A stretch of DNA of 64,000 nucleotides from NCBI GenBank assembly GCA_006226375.1, contig SBHC01000081.1, positions 248,001-312,000 on the forward strand, in the 5' to 3' direction. The DNA is from Deltaproteobacteria bacterium (lineage in GTDB: Bacteria; Myxococcota_C; UBA6777). Every line of letters starts with the position of its first letter. The stretch's first letter is position 1. Below the pieces are notes generated by a model. It did no database searches and was not told where the DNA came from. It saw only the letters and a program-made list of their open reading frames with translations. The translations under genes were made by a program, and so were the position numbers. Positions 1-7,773 of this stretch are shown here, in pieces.

Positions 1-72
1 GAGACACCCAACAACACAACAGCACACAGCCACAGCGGAACCCATCGAGACCTCTGCATCTACAGCCCCCAG

Positions 73-2154
73 CTAGCGGAAAATGTTCTCAGCGAGAGTA
101 ACGGAGCGAACAAGATTCTTTTTCGGCACGAGGTTGAATCGCCGGCTGAGGTAGCCTGTTTTGCTGATCCGAACCTTGATGGACTTCCCTCGCTTCACCT
201 TGATCTGGAGCGGGGTTTTGCCACGCATCACGCTATCCACCCAGACTTGCGCCCCGGCGGGCGTGGAGCGGAATGACAAAGAGACCGTAGCAGAGACCCT
301 GCGACGAACCACAGGAGGTCGTCGCCGCACCGCTCGTCGACGCACTCGATTCTTTCGATACCGCCGTACCACTCGACGCCTACGACGTCGTCGCACACGC
401 CGCCTACGACGGCGAACCACACGTCTACGAACCCTTCGTCGAGGCTTTGGACGCACCCTTGGAGCCACACGGGGACCCGGGTCATCTTGGGCGCTCACAC
501 GACGGGGTGTAGGTTGAACCCTTGGCTCGACCTTCACCTTTCGCTTGATCTTTACCCGCCCCACAGGAAACACACGAGGTTGTGGATTCTGAAGAATCAG
601 CCTCTTGGGGGACGTCAGTCGAGGAGATGGAATCCCACCGGCAGACTTTGACGCGTCGCGAAGGTTCGGAGGCAACGGCAGATCGTTCCTGACATTGTTT
701 TTGGCCAAGCCTCCTCGCAACGGTTGAACCTCTGGGTTCGAGTGGGGGAGAGACCAAAAGATGTAGAACATAAGCGCAACGCCCACTCCACCCAACAAAC
801 CAATCACAGCCCAAACCCAGTTGTTCTGCAACGCTTCTGTTGTGGGCGTGGAAGCGGTGTGAGCCGTTTGTCCTGTACGTTGACCGCTCTGCTTTTCCCC
901 ACGGTACATACCGCTGGTGCTGCTCGAACCAGAGACCGCAGACGTCAGCGGCATCCCAACAGCCGGAGCCGGCGTGATGGCTCGCGTCTCTGGCATCCGG
1001 CCGGCTTCGGTGGAAGCCTGCACCAAGGGACCAGACGAAGGCGTAGCGGCAGCCATTCGAGGCGGAGGAAAGCTAGGTTGTGGCGTCACATGAGGAGCCA
1101 GAACCCCGCCAGAATGCGACACGCCTCCCAAAGAAGGCTGCGGCGAAACCCCAGCACGTGGAGGCGAAATGGTGGGAGGCTTTACATCTTGGGGACGAAC
1201 GATCTGCGTTTGTTCCCCATCCAACACTGCAAACAAGGCGTCACCAAACTCGTCGGCTGAGCCGTAACGTTGGGCCGGGTTTTTGGCCAGAGCGCGCTGC
1301 AGAACCCACTCCAAAGCAGGTGGGAAGCGCATATCCGGAGCCAGATCCGACAAACGGGGAGCAGGTGTCTCCATTTGATGAAGGAGAATCTCGTTGGTGG
1401 TACCTGAGAAGATCGGCCGACCTGTCAGCATCTCAATCAGGAGGACACCGCAGGCGTAAATGTCGGTGCGGTGGTCAATTCGTTCAATCTCACCGGCAGC
1501 CTGTTCGGGCGACATGTACCGAGGCGTTCCAACAGCCAGCCCCGATTCGGTGAGGCTGGAGCCGCCCCGCTTTTCCAACATCCTCGCGATCCCGAAATCA
1601 AGGACCTTGAGCATCCGACGATTCCGGGTACCTGGGATCCAGACCATGTTGTCTGGCTTCAAGTCACGGTGAACGATGCCTTCGTGGTGGGCGTAGGCAA
1701 GAGCATCAAGGAGCTGTTCAAACACCTGCTTCATAATATCAACAGGAGGACAGCCCTCGTTCTTGATGTGCCACTGGAGGGTTTTGCCTTCCAGCCATTC
1801 CATGACAAGGTACAGGCCCAGACCGTCGATCTGGCCGAAGTCCACGACTTGAACGATGTTGGGGTGGTTCAAGGTCGCGAGCAACTGCGCTTCACGTCGG
1901 AAGCGCTCCACCATCAACTCGTTGTGAACCAGATGGGGGTGCAAAACTTTGACTGCAAAGGAATTTTCGAGGTCTACGTGCTCGGCTCGGTACACAGAGC
2001 CAAAGCCGCCCCCGCCGATCCGTTCTCGCAGTCGATACTTGTGGATAATCCGGTCGATAAGCGGGTCTTCAATGCCACGCAGATGGTTTCCGCAGCTGTT
2101 GCAGAACGTCGCATCCGACGGGTTGGTGTAGTTGCATTGAGGACAAATTTGCAT
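73..2154 (-). CDS. Zinc-ribbon Ser/Thr protein kinase with PEGA domain
   Basis: Eukaryote-type (Hanks) protein kinase of about 693 residues. The chosen ATG has GGAAG five bases upstream; an in-frame start 99 bases further up is less likely. Order: a zinc ribbon with two CxxC pairs (residues 4-21), then a kinase domain (about 40-310) with the glycine loop GGGGFGSVY, catalytic Lys69 in AVKV, HRDLKPDN (Asp164), DFG (186-188) and MSPEQ. A Pro/Ser/Thr-rich linker leads to one membrane segment (about 447-469). Outside the membrane lie a very Arg-rich stretch (about 560-620) and a C-terminal PEGA-type beta domain. All catalytic residues are present, so it should be active. A PspA-like and a TPR gene lie upstream on the same strand, 133 and 76 bp apart. 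The substrate is unknown. Confidence 0.93.
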   Translation of the reverse strand: MQICPQCNYTNPSDATFCNSCGNHLRGIEDPLIDRIIHKYRLRERIGGGGFGSVYRAEHVDLENSFAVKVLHPHLVHNELMVERFRREAQLLATLNHPNIVQVVDFGQIDGLGLYLVMEWLEGKTLQWHIKNEGCPPVDIMKQVFEQLLDALAYAHHEGIVHRDLKPDNMVWIPGTRNRRMLKVLDFGIARMLEKRGGSSLTESGLAVGTPRYMSPEQAAGEIERIDHRTDIYACGVLLIEMLTGRPIFSGTTNEILLHQMETPAPRLSDLAPDMRFPPALEWVLQRALAKNPAQRYGSADEFGDALFAVLDGEQTQIVRPQDVKPPTISPPRAGVSPQPSLGGVSHSGGVLAPHVTPQPSFPPPRMAAATPSSGPLVQASTEAGRMPETRAITPAPAVGMPLTSAVSGSSSTSGMYRGEKQSGQRTGQTAHTASTPTTEALQNNWVWAVIGLLGGVGVALMFYIFWSLPHSNPEVQPLRGGLAKNNVRNDLPLPPNLRDASKSAGGIPSPRLTSPKRLILQNPQPRVFPVGRVKIKRKVKVEPRVQPTPRRVSAQDDPGPRVAPRVRPKPRRRVRRRVVRRRRRRVRRRRRRRVVRRYRKNRVRRRAVRRRPPVVRRRVSATVSLSFRSTPAGAQVWVDSVMRGKTPLQIKVKRGKSIKVRISKTGYLSRRFNLVPKKNLVRSVTLAENIFR

Positions 2155-2287
2155 GATACTTCCATAACGTACGTCAAAGAGTGCCGTCACAACTGCCCCC
2201 TTAAACACAAGAGGCAACACGGCAAACGTCGCCCAATGTAGCATGAACGACAAGAAGCGGCAATATCCACTGCCACACCCAAAGGGG

Positions 2288-2986
2288 CTACTCTTTGGAG
2301 CCCTTCCCCTTCATCTTAACTTTGAGGGCCGCCAGATCGTCCTGGAGCTCCTGCTTGCGGTGATGTGCGTTCTGGGCCGTGCGAAGTTGTTGCTCTGTAG
2401 CAAAGTCAGCCACAGGGCCTTGGGTCTCTTGTTGCAAGACCACTCGCTCTTCCAACGCAGACACATCCCGTTCGATCTGTTCCATCTTACCAAACGGTGA
2501 AAGGGGATCGCGCTCCGACATGGCATCCCCAATCATCCTCTTGGCTTCAGCATGTCGCATACGATGTTGAAGACCCTGCCCACGTTTCAACGCGGAAGCA
2601 ATTTGCTCGCCAAGGACTTCTTCCGCCTTTCGCAGCTCTTCCACAGCCCGACGTTGGCGCTGAACCTCTTCTCGGTGCTCAGACCATGCGCGCTCACACT
2701 TCGCCTTCTCTGCGAGAGCCTCCCGTGCCAGGTCGTCGTTGCCGCTGCGAACGGCTTGCTTGGCACGCTCCTCCCAGCGGTCGAGTTCCTCTTGCATTCG
2801 GGCGTCTTCTTGTTCCAGGGCCTTTTGTTCAGCGAGCGCCTCCACCATACGAAGGCGAGACTGCTTGAGTTGCTCTTTCAGCTCCTGTTCGACCAGGGCC
2901 ATCTCTTTGTCAGGATTTTCCATGGACTGAAGTGCAGCGTTTGCGTTCGCACGAAACAGCCTCTTCACTCGCTTCCACAAGCTCAT
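2288..2986 (-). CDS. PspA/IM30 (Vipp1) family membrane-stress protein
   Basis: About 232 residues, almost entirely charged coiled coil. The N-terminus MSLWKRVKRLFRANANAAL is the amphipathic membrane-binding helix typical of PspA/Vipp1. The family's GNDDLAREAL-type segment follows at about residues 80-95. The start is supported by GGAGG seven bases before ATG; a longer in-frame extension lacks family similarity. PspA-family proteins bind the inner face of the cytoplasmic membrane and support it under stress. No pspF, pspB or pspC is nearby. The flanking TPR protein and Ser/Thr kinase on the same strand suggest a joint transcript. The C-terminal tail is Lys-rich. Confidence 0.88.
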   Translation of the reverse strand: MSLWKRVKRLFRANANAALQSMENPDKEMALVEQELKEQLKQSRLRMVEALAEQKALEQEDARMQEELDRWEERAKQAVRSGNDDLAREALAEKAKCERAWSEHREEVQRQRRAVEELRKAEEVLGEQIASALKRGQGLQHRMRHAEAKRMIGDAMSERDPLSPFGKMEQIERDVSALEERVVLQQETQGPVADFATEQQLRTAQNAHHRKQELQDDLAALKVKMKGKGSKE

Positions 2987-3062
2987 GGTGTCCTCCAGTA
3001 CAAGGAGAGCCTGGCCAATGAACCTCCCATCCAATGAGGGAGACCAAACGCAAGGACGCTCT

Positions 3063-4217
3063 TTAGGCCTCAATCACCTCTTCCGAATCCATCATCTTGA
3101 TGGACTCCATCAGGATTTGCTGAAGAAGTTCGTAGAGGCTTTGTGCGAGATGCTCCGTAGAATCATCCACCAATTGGCGCTCTACATTGCGTTGGAACAA
3201 CAGGAAGTTGAGAGAGGGTTCGTCGCTCTCTTCCGCGTCAATTTCCACATGGCAGGCGGTCCAGGGGTCGAACGGTTGACGCTGGGAAGCCTCTTCCATC
3301 AACTTGCGGTTGGGGAACTCTTGAACCTCCACCGAGATGGGGAGGAACACATCGAACTCTTCAGCAAACTCGGCTTGAAGAGTCTCAGCAGCCTGCATCG
3401 CGACCTGTTCAAACTCATAGAGAGCGAACTCCATCCCTTCTTCGGCATGGCTCTTCACTTCCAGGTCGTAGAGCTTCATGAAGTATTCGTGGGCCTTCTC
3501 GAAGTCGCCATCGATCGCATGAAGGTTGGCGGCTTCGTGCCAGAAGAGTGGATTGTTGGGGTCCAACTCCAGGGCACGTTCCCAACTTTCAATGGCGTCA
3601 TCAAGGCGACGCAGGTTGGTCAGCAGCACAGATCGGAAGAACCACGCTTCTGGGTTGTGATCTTCCAACGCAATGGCCTTTTCTGCGATGCCGATTCCCT
3701 TTTCCAAGAGAGCTTCGACTTCCAGGGGAAGGTTGAGTTCCTCTTCGTCGTCGGACTCTTCAAACAGCGGCTCGCCGTCTTCGTCCATTTCTTCTTCGAG
3801 GGAATCCATGATTTCTTCGGAGCGACCCATCAAAGCCTGTACCTGCAAGAGGTAGGCGTCGACTCGGTCTTCGTCATCCTCGGCGTGCTCCAGCGCCGAC
3901 TGGGTCAACCGCAGAGCTTCTTCGTGCTGATCCATCGCCAACATAAAGCGGGTTTTGTGGAGCATGGGCGCGGGGTCTTCCGGCGAAATCTCGCAAGCCC
4001 GGTCAAACGCCCGATGGGCAGCCTGAAACTCTTGCAAAGCCAGGCGAACAATGCCTTCCAGGCACCAGCTTTGGGGATTGTCACCGTGCTCAGCCAACAA
4101 CAGGCGGGTCTCTTCCAACGCCTCTTCCAGTTCATCATTTTCCAGATGCATCTGAACTTGCTGGTATTTCTGCTGCATATATAGTTCGTCGTAACTCACT
4201 GCTGTATCTCTTTCCAT
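3063..4217 (-). CDS. TPR protein with degenerate zincin-like C-terminal domain
   Basis: About 384 residues, cytoplasmic (no signal peptide), very acidic. TPR-like helices lie at about 10-120 and 170-260 (for example NPEAWFFRSVLLTNLRRLDDAI). They are interrupted by a Glu/Asp-rich stretch near 135-155. The last 110 residues contain LPISVEVQEFPN and FLLFQRNVER, which resemble the core of zincin-like metallopeptidase domains found behind TPRs in this phylum. The place where HExxH would be expected instead reads YELLQQ, so no zinc site is visible. The start is MERDTAV, preceded by AAAAGAAG; the upstream in-frame Met is less convincing. The role is unknown, perhaps a scaffold for the neighbouring kinase and PspA-like protein. 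Confidence 0.8.
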   Translation of the reverse strand: MERDTAVSYDELYMQQKYQQVQMHLENDELEEALEETRLLLAEHGDNPQSWCLEGIVRLALQEFQAAHRAFDRACEISPEDPAPMLHKTRFMLAMDQHEEALRLTQSALEHAEDDEDRVDAYLLQVQALMGRSEEIMDSLEEEMDEDGEPLFEESDDEEELNLPLEVEALLEKGIGIAEKAIALEDHNPEAWFFRSVLLTNLRRLDDAIESWERALELDPNNPLFWHEAANLHAIDGDFEKAHEYFMKLYDLEVKSHAEEGMEFALYEFEQVAMQAAETLQAEFAEEFDVFLPISVEVQEFPNRKLMEEASQRQPFDPWTACHVEIDAEESDEPSLNFLLFQRNVERQLVDDSTEHLAQSLYELLQQILMESIKMMDSEEVIEA

Positions 4218-4454
4218 CTTCTTTTCTACTCCAGAAACGCTATGTACTGTCAGCGATGCGCCAGAGTCAGAACCATGCTTTGCGTGGAATGTCAAGGAAA
4301 GAATTCAAGAATCAGGCCTCCACACCTTCCCATCAGAACGTGCAGTGGACTTGTCACTCCATGCGGGTCTGGTACAATGTCTGCTTTCGTCTCCCAAGGA
4401 ACTTAAACGAACGCGCCATCTCCCAACTGTTTAACGAGGGTGGAATTGCTAACG

Positions 4455-6338
4455 ATGAAAACATGGTGTTGCTTCCAACAAATGGCAAGAATGCTTCTTC
4501 TGCTCACAGCAGTCTTCCTCCTCACAGGCTGCGGGTACTCCCTCAAGGACGCCCTTCGTGACACGCAAGCCACTCAGGACTCGGCGCGGCTCAAGGCTGT
4601 CAACTACCTCAGCGAGTACATCGCACAGCGAACCAAGACTGAGCGAGAGCAAAGTCAGCGGCGCAAGGCGGTTGTCGCGTTGGGCAATGTGCCGGCGCGA
4701 AAATCGATCAACACGTTGAGGTTGGTCTTGATGCACGAGACCAACTCGGTGCTCCGACGTGAAGCCATCCGCTCGTTGGGCAAGCTCCAGGCTCGGGAAG
4801 CCCTGGTTGAAGTCCGAGACGCCCTGCGAGAAGACAAAGACCTTGATGTCCGGATGGCAGCCGCAGCAACCCTCGGAGGATTGGGCGACCAGGCCGCCCG
4901 TCGCGACCTGATCCTGGCGTTGAAGGATCCACAGCCCGCCGTTCGAACAGCGGCCGTTCGTGCCCTGACAGAGATGAAAGTGGGTGTCGCTGTCCCGCGG
5001 ATGGTCGATGCTCTTCTCGACAACCACATCGACGTTCGGATGGCTGCTTCCAACGGCCTGGTCAAGATCAAGAAGGAAGCTCTCCCCTACCTCATCAAAG
5101 AGTTGACCTTTCGCAAAGACAAGCGGCGCAAGCGAGTCGCCACTGTTCTTGGTCGCTACGGAGAGATGGCCTGGGTTCCGCTGATTAAGGCGTTCGCGCT
5201 GCGGCCCAGCCGCAAAGGTGCACAAACAGCCCTAGAAGCCGCTTCAGGTGACTCTGCGACATGGGACCCCTTGGGCAAGCTGCTGGACGACCCCTCTTTG
5301 GAGAACGGTCCTCAGCTCGTACAACAAATTGGAAGTGGCGGCTCGTTGGTATCAATTCATGCAGTGTTCACCCTCTGGGAGAAACTGTCCGTGAGTTACC
5401 GCCTCGCCTTTCGTGAGGCGTTGGGCAAGATCACCATGAAGATCGGCCCCAGAGCCCGCACGATCCTCGACAACGTCGCCCAGAACAACAGCGACCTCTC
5501 CGCGCGCAGCACCGCCATTTTCGCGTTGGGCTATGCTGGCGAAGAGGCAGTCCCCTCGCTTCAGATGTACCTGCAGTCGAACAGCGCCCTGATTAAAAAG
5601 TCAGCGCTCCTTGCCCTTGGTCATGCAGGAGAAACAGGCCTTGATGCGATCAAGCCCTACTTAAGCTCTGACAATGAGGAGCTTCGTCAGACGGCCGTTT
5701 TGGCGTTGGGAAATGTGAAATCACCCAAGGCCGTGGAGATGTTGCTCAAGATCCTCAACGACAAAGTGGCCACCATCCGAATGGCTGCCCTCAAAAGCCT
5801 GGCAAAGCAAGGAGACAAGCGAGCGATCCCTGTGGTGCGAACCATGCTCAAGGACAGCTTTAATGATGTTGTTCTCACTGCCATCCAAACGTTATTGCAG
5901 CTCGGCGACGAGAAGAACCTCAAGCTCTACATTGCCGCCATTAAGTACTCGCCCTACCCTCCTGATCCATCCTATGTCAAAACCCTCGGACAGCTCGGCG
6001 ACTCCCAGGTCGTCCCTCTCCTCGAACGCCTGATCAAACGCTACATGCGCCACTGGAAGAGTTACCGAAGCAAGTCACGCCGTTTGTACCGACGTTACCG
6101 GCGCAAACGAAAGTTTGCAGACGACAACGATCTGCTCAACGCCGTCCAACAAAAGCTCAAAGAACACATCGCAGTCCAGCCGAACGCCATCTGCAGCGTG
6201 CTCGAATCGATCCGGGCTCTCACCAAGCTCAACCAGCCGGCCTTTCGCACCCTGCAGCGAGCCGGATACCGTTCCACATCACGGTTTAATCCATTGCAGT
6301 CGCCGCCCAAGTCATGCCCTTGGCCGAGCTTGAAGTAA
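4455..6338 (+). CDS. HEAT-repeat lipoprotein
   Basis: About 627 residues. The N-terminus carries a signal peptide ending in lipobox LLTGC (Cys about 26), so it should be a lipid-anchored envelope protein. The rest is a long array of HEAT/PBS-lyase-type helical repeats, seen as recurring ALGNV, ALGHAG, AVRALTEM and SLAKQGDKRAIPVV units spaced about 31-33 residues, to about residue 520. A basic Arg/Lys/Tyr-rich segment and a short tail follow. The ATG was preferred over a GTG 15 bases upstream; the Shine-Dalgarno site (GAGGG) is rather distant, so the start is uncertain by a few codons. It is transcribed divergently from the TPR gene. It is probably a protein-binding scaffold; the partner is unknown. 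Confidence 0.85.
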   Translation: MKTWCCFQQMARMLLLLTAVFLLTGCGYSLKDALRDTQATQDSARLKAVNYLSEYIAQRTKTEREQSQRRKAVVALGNVPARKSINTLRLVLMHETNSVLRREAIRSLGKLQAREALVEVRDALREDKDLDVRMAAAATLGGLGDQAARRDLILALKDPQPAVRTAAVRALTEMKVGVAVPRMVDALLDNHIDVRMAASNGLVKIKKEALPYLIKELTFRKDKRRKRVATVLGRYGEMAWVPLIKAFALRPSRKGAQTALEAASGDSATWDPLGKLLDDPSLENGPQLVQQIGSGGSLVSIHAVFTLWEKLSVSYRLAFREALGKITMKIGPRARTILDNVAQNNSDLSARSTAIFALGYAGEEAVPSLQMYLQSNSALIKKSALLALGHAGETGLDAIKPYLSSDNEELRQTAVLALGNVKSPKAVEMLLKILNDKVATIRMAALKSLAKQGDKRAIPVVRTMLKDSFNDVVLTAIQTLLQLGDEKNLKLYIAAIKYSPYPPDPSYVKTLGQLGDSQVVPLLERLIKRYMRHWKSYRSKSRRLYRRYRRKRKFADDNDLLNAVQQKLKEHIAVQPNAICSVLESIRALTKLNQPAFRTLQRAGYRSTSRFNPLQSPPKSCPWPSLK

Positions 6339-6352
6339 AGATTGTATAGAAA

Positions 6353-7603
6353 TTAGATACGTTTGAGGTGACGCTTCCAGTAACGTCGAGGGGCGAGATA
6401 GCGGAGGGTCAGCCAGAGGAGTGCGCCGGCGCTGGGAGCCTGAGTCACCGAGAAGCCGTCAACCTCTTGGTTGCCTTTGTCGTCTTCGGTGGTGTGGTAT
6501 TGGATGCGAGTTTGCATCACACCGCCTCGGCTGTGCATAAAGGGCAAGGAAGCCGAGCCATCGTAGGTTTTGAAGAAGTAGGGACCACGACCGCGAAGGC
6601 GTGCCAGCAGGTTGTTCGCGACCACTTCGGCCTGGGCTTCCAGAGCATCCATGGACATCGGAATGGGCAGGTTGGTCACATCTCCCAAGCCAAAGACATT
6701 GTCTGTTTTGGTTTGTTGAAGAGTGTGGGGATCCACATTCAGCCACCCTTTGAAGTCACCTCGACGAGCCACGAGCTTGCTCTTGGACACCACTTCGGGG
6801 GGCACCAACTCAGGCGTGAAATGAAGGAAGTTGTACGAGACCTTGGTCGTTTCTTTGCTCGGTTTGCCCTTCTCATCCAAAGGAGCAAACTCGGCTTCCT
6901 TGGTCTCGGGGTCAATGCCAACAAGCTTTTGACCGGTCATGATCTCGATCTGATTGTCTTTGGCGAGACGCTCGTAAGCTTTGTGAACGTCATCGTTGGG
7001 GAACAATTGCTCGTTCACCGTGGAGAAAACAATCTTCACTTTGTCCCGCACGCCCCGACGCTTCAGCAAGTCGGCGATCAATTGGGCCATCATCAGTGAG
7101 GTGTTGTCGCGGATTCCCATCGCGTTGGTTGTGACCAGGATGGTTCCCTCTGTCACCTCTTCCAACGCTTCGCGGGTTCGCTTCGCCGAGTCCAGGTCCA
7201 GTGTGGTGTGCACCTGACCGGCTTCGATCATCTCGTCCAGTTTCTTGATGTCTTTGGGGTTGTATTCCAGCGAGGGACACACCACCAAAAACTCGTACGG
7301 GATCTCGCGACCGCTCTCGGTAATCACCCGATGTTTTTTCTCGTCGATCTTTTTGGCCCGGTCCCTGGCCCAACGTGACGTCTCCGGCAGATAGTCACGA
7401 ATCGGTCGTGACGTCTCATCCGGATCAGCCGCTCCCACACCAACCAACGGCCACAACGGTGGATACTGACAGTGAGTGGACGGTTCAATCAGGGTAACAT
7501 TCGGGTATCGTAAGACCTGATGGATCTTGGTAAAGACAGCCATGCCACCCACACCACCACCAATGATCACGATTTTTCTACGCGTAGTATCCGTCAGCGT
7601 CAT
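6353..7603 (-). CDS. Sulfide:quinone reductase-like flavoprotein lacking catalytic cysteines
   Basis: 416 residues, the usual length for the SQR/NDH-2 family. FAD-binding motif GGGVGG (15-20), then EPSTHCQYPPLWPLVGVG and a second FAD motif FGLGDVTNLP (304-313) follow the type of SQR found in mitochondria closely along the whole length, including the YDG and hydrophobic C-terminal membrane-association regions. However, the two catalytic cysteines of that family (one in the NTPVKC-like loop, one in GDCTNLP) correspond here to Arg165 and Val309. The flavoprotein fold seems intact but sulfide oxidation by the known mechanism is unlikely; quinone or NAD(P)H redox chemistry is possible. Start: GGAGG seven bases before ATG. 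It converges on the HEAT lipoprotein gene 14 bp away. Confidence 0.85.
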   Translation of the reverse strand: MTLTDTTRRKIVIIGGGVGGMAVFTKIHQVLRYPNVTLIEPSTHCQYPPLWPLVGVGAADPDETSRPIRDYLPETSRWARDRAKKIDEKKHRVITESGREIPYEFLVVCPSLEYNPKDIKKLDEMIEAGQVHTTLDLDSAKRTREALEEVTEGTILVTTNAMGIRDNTSLMMAQLIADLLKRRGVRDKVKIVFSTVNEQLFPNDDVHKAYERLAKDNQIEIMTGQKLVGIDPETKEAEFAPLDEKGKPSKETTKVSYNFLHFTPELVPPEVVSKSKLVARRGDFKGWLNVDPHTLQQTKTDNVFGLGDVTNLPIPMSMDALEAQAEVVANNLLARLRGRGPYFFKTYDGSASLPFMHSRGGVMQTRIQYHTTEDDKGNQEVDGFSVTQAPSAGALLWLTLRYLAPRRYWKRHLKRI

Positions 7604-7660
7604 CTAGGTTCCTCCACAATCACGACACATCCGCATCTGGACGATTCACTTCGATGCGCT

Positions 7661-7689
7661 ATAGTAGTACGATGGATCGTGTAGATCAA
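7661..7689 (-). promoter_or_regulatory. Possible sigma-70-type promoter for the SQR-like gene
   Basis: On the minus strand TTGATC (7684-7689) and TACTAT (7661-7666) are separated by 17 bases, about 58 bases before the ATG at 7603. Each hexamer matches four of six consensus bases, so this is only a candidate. Confidence 0.3.
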
Positions 7690-7773
7690 CAACCCTCACT
7701 ACGAACAACCCCCTCTTTTCCGATGTGACCTGTCGCGTCGAGAGGCCGGTAGTCCCCCAATGGAGGCAATCGA

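Noticed and set aside
1471-2241. Plus-strand frame opposite the kinase domain
   Set aside because: The kinase motifs on the minus strand are complete; this frame mirrors them.
2985-4184. Plus-strand frame of 399 codons opposite the TPR gene
   Set aside because: Antisense shadow; the TPR pattern on the minus strand is clear.
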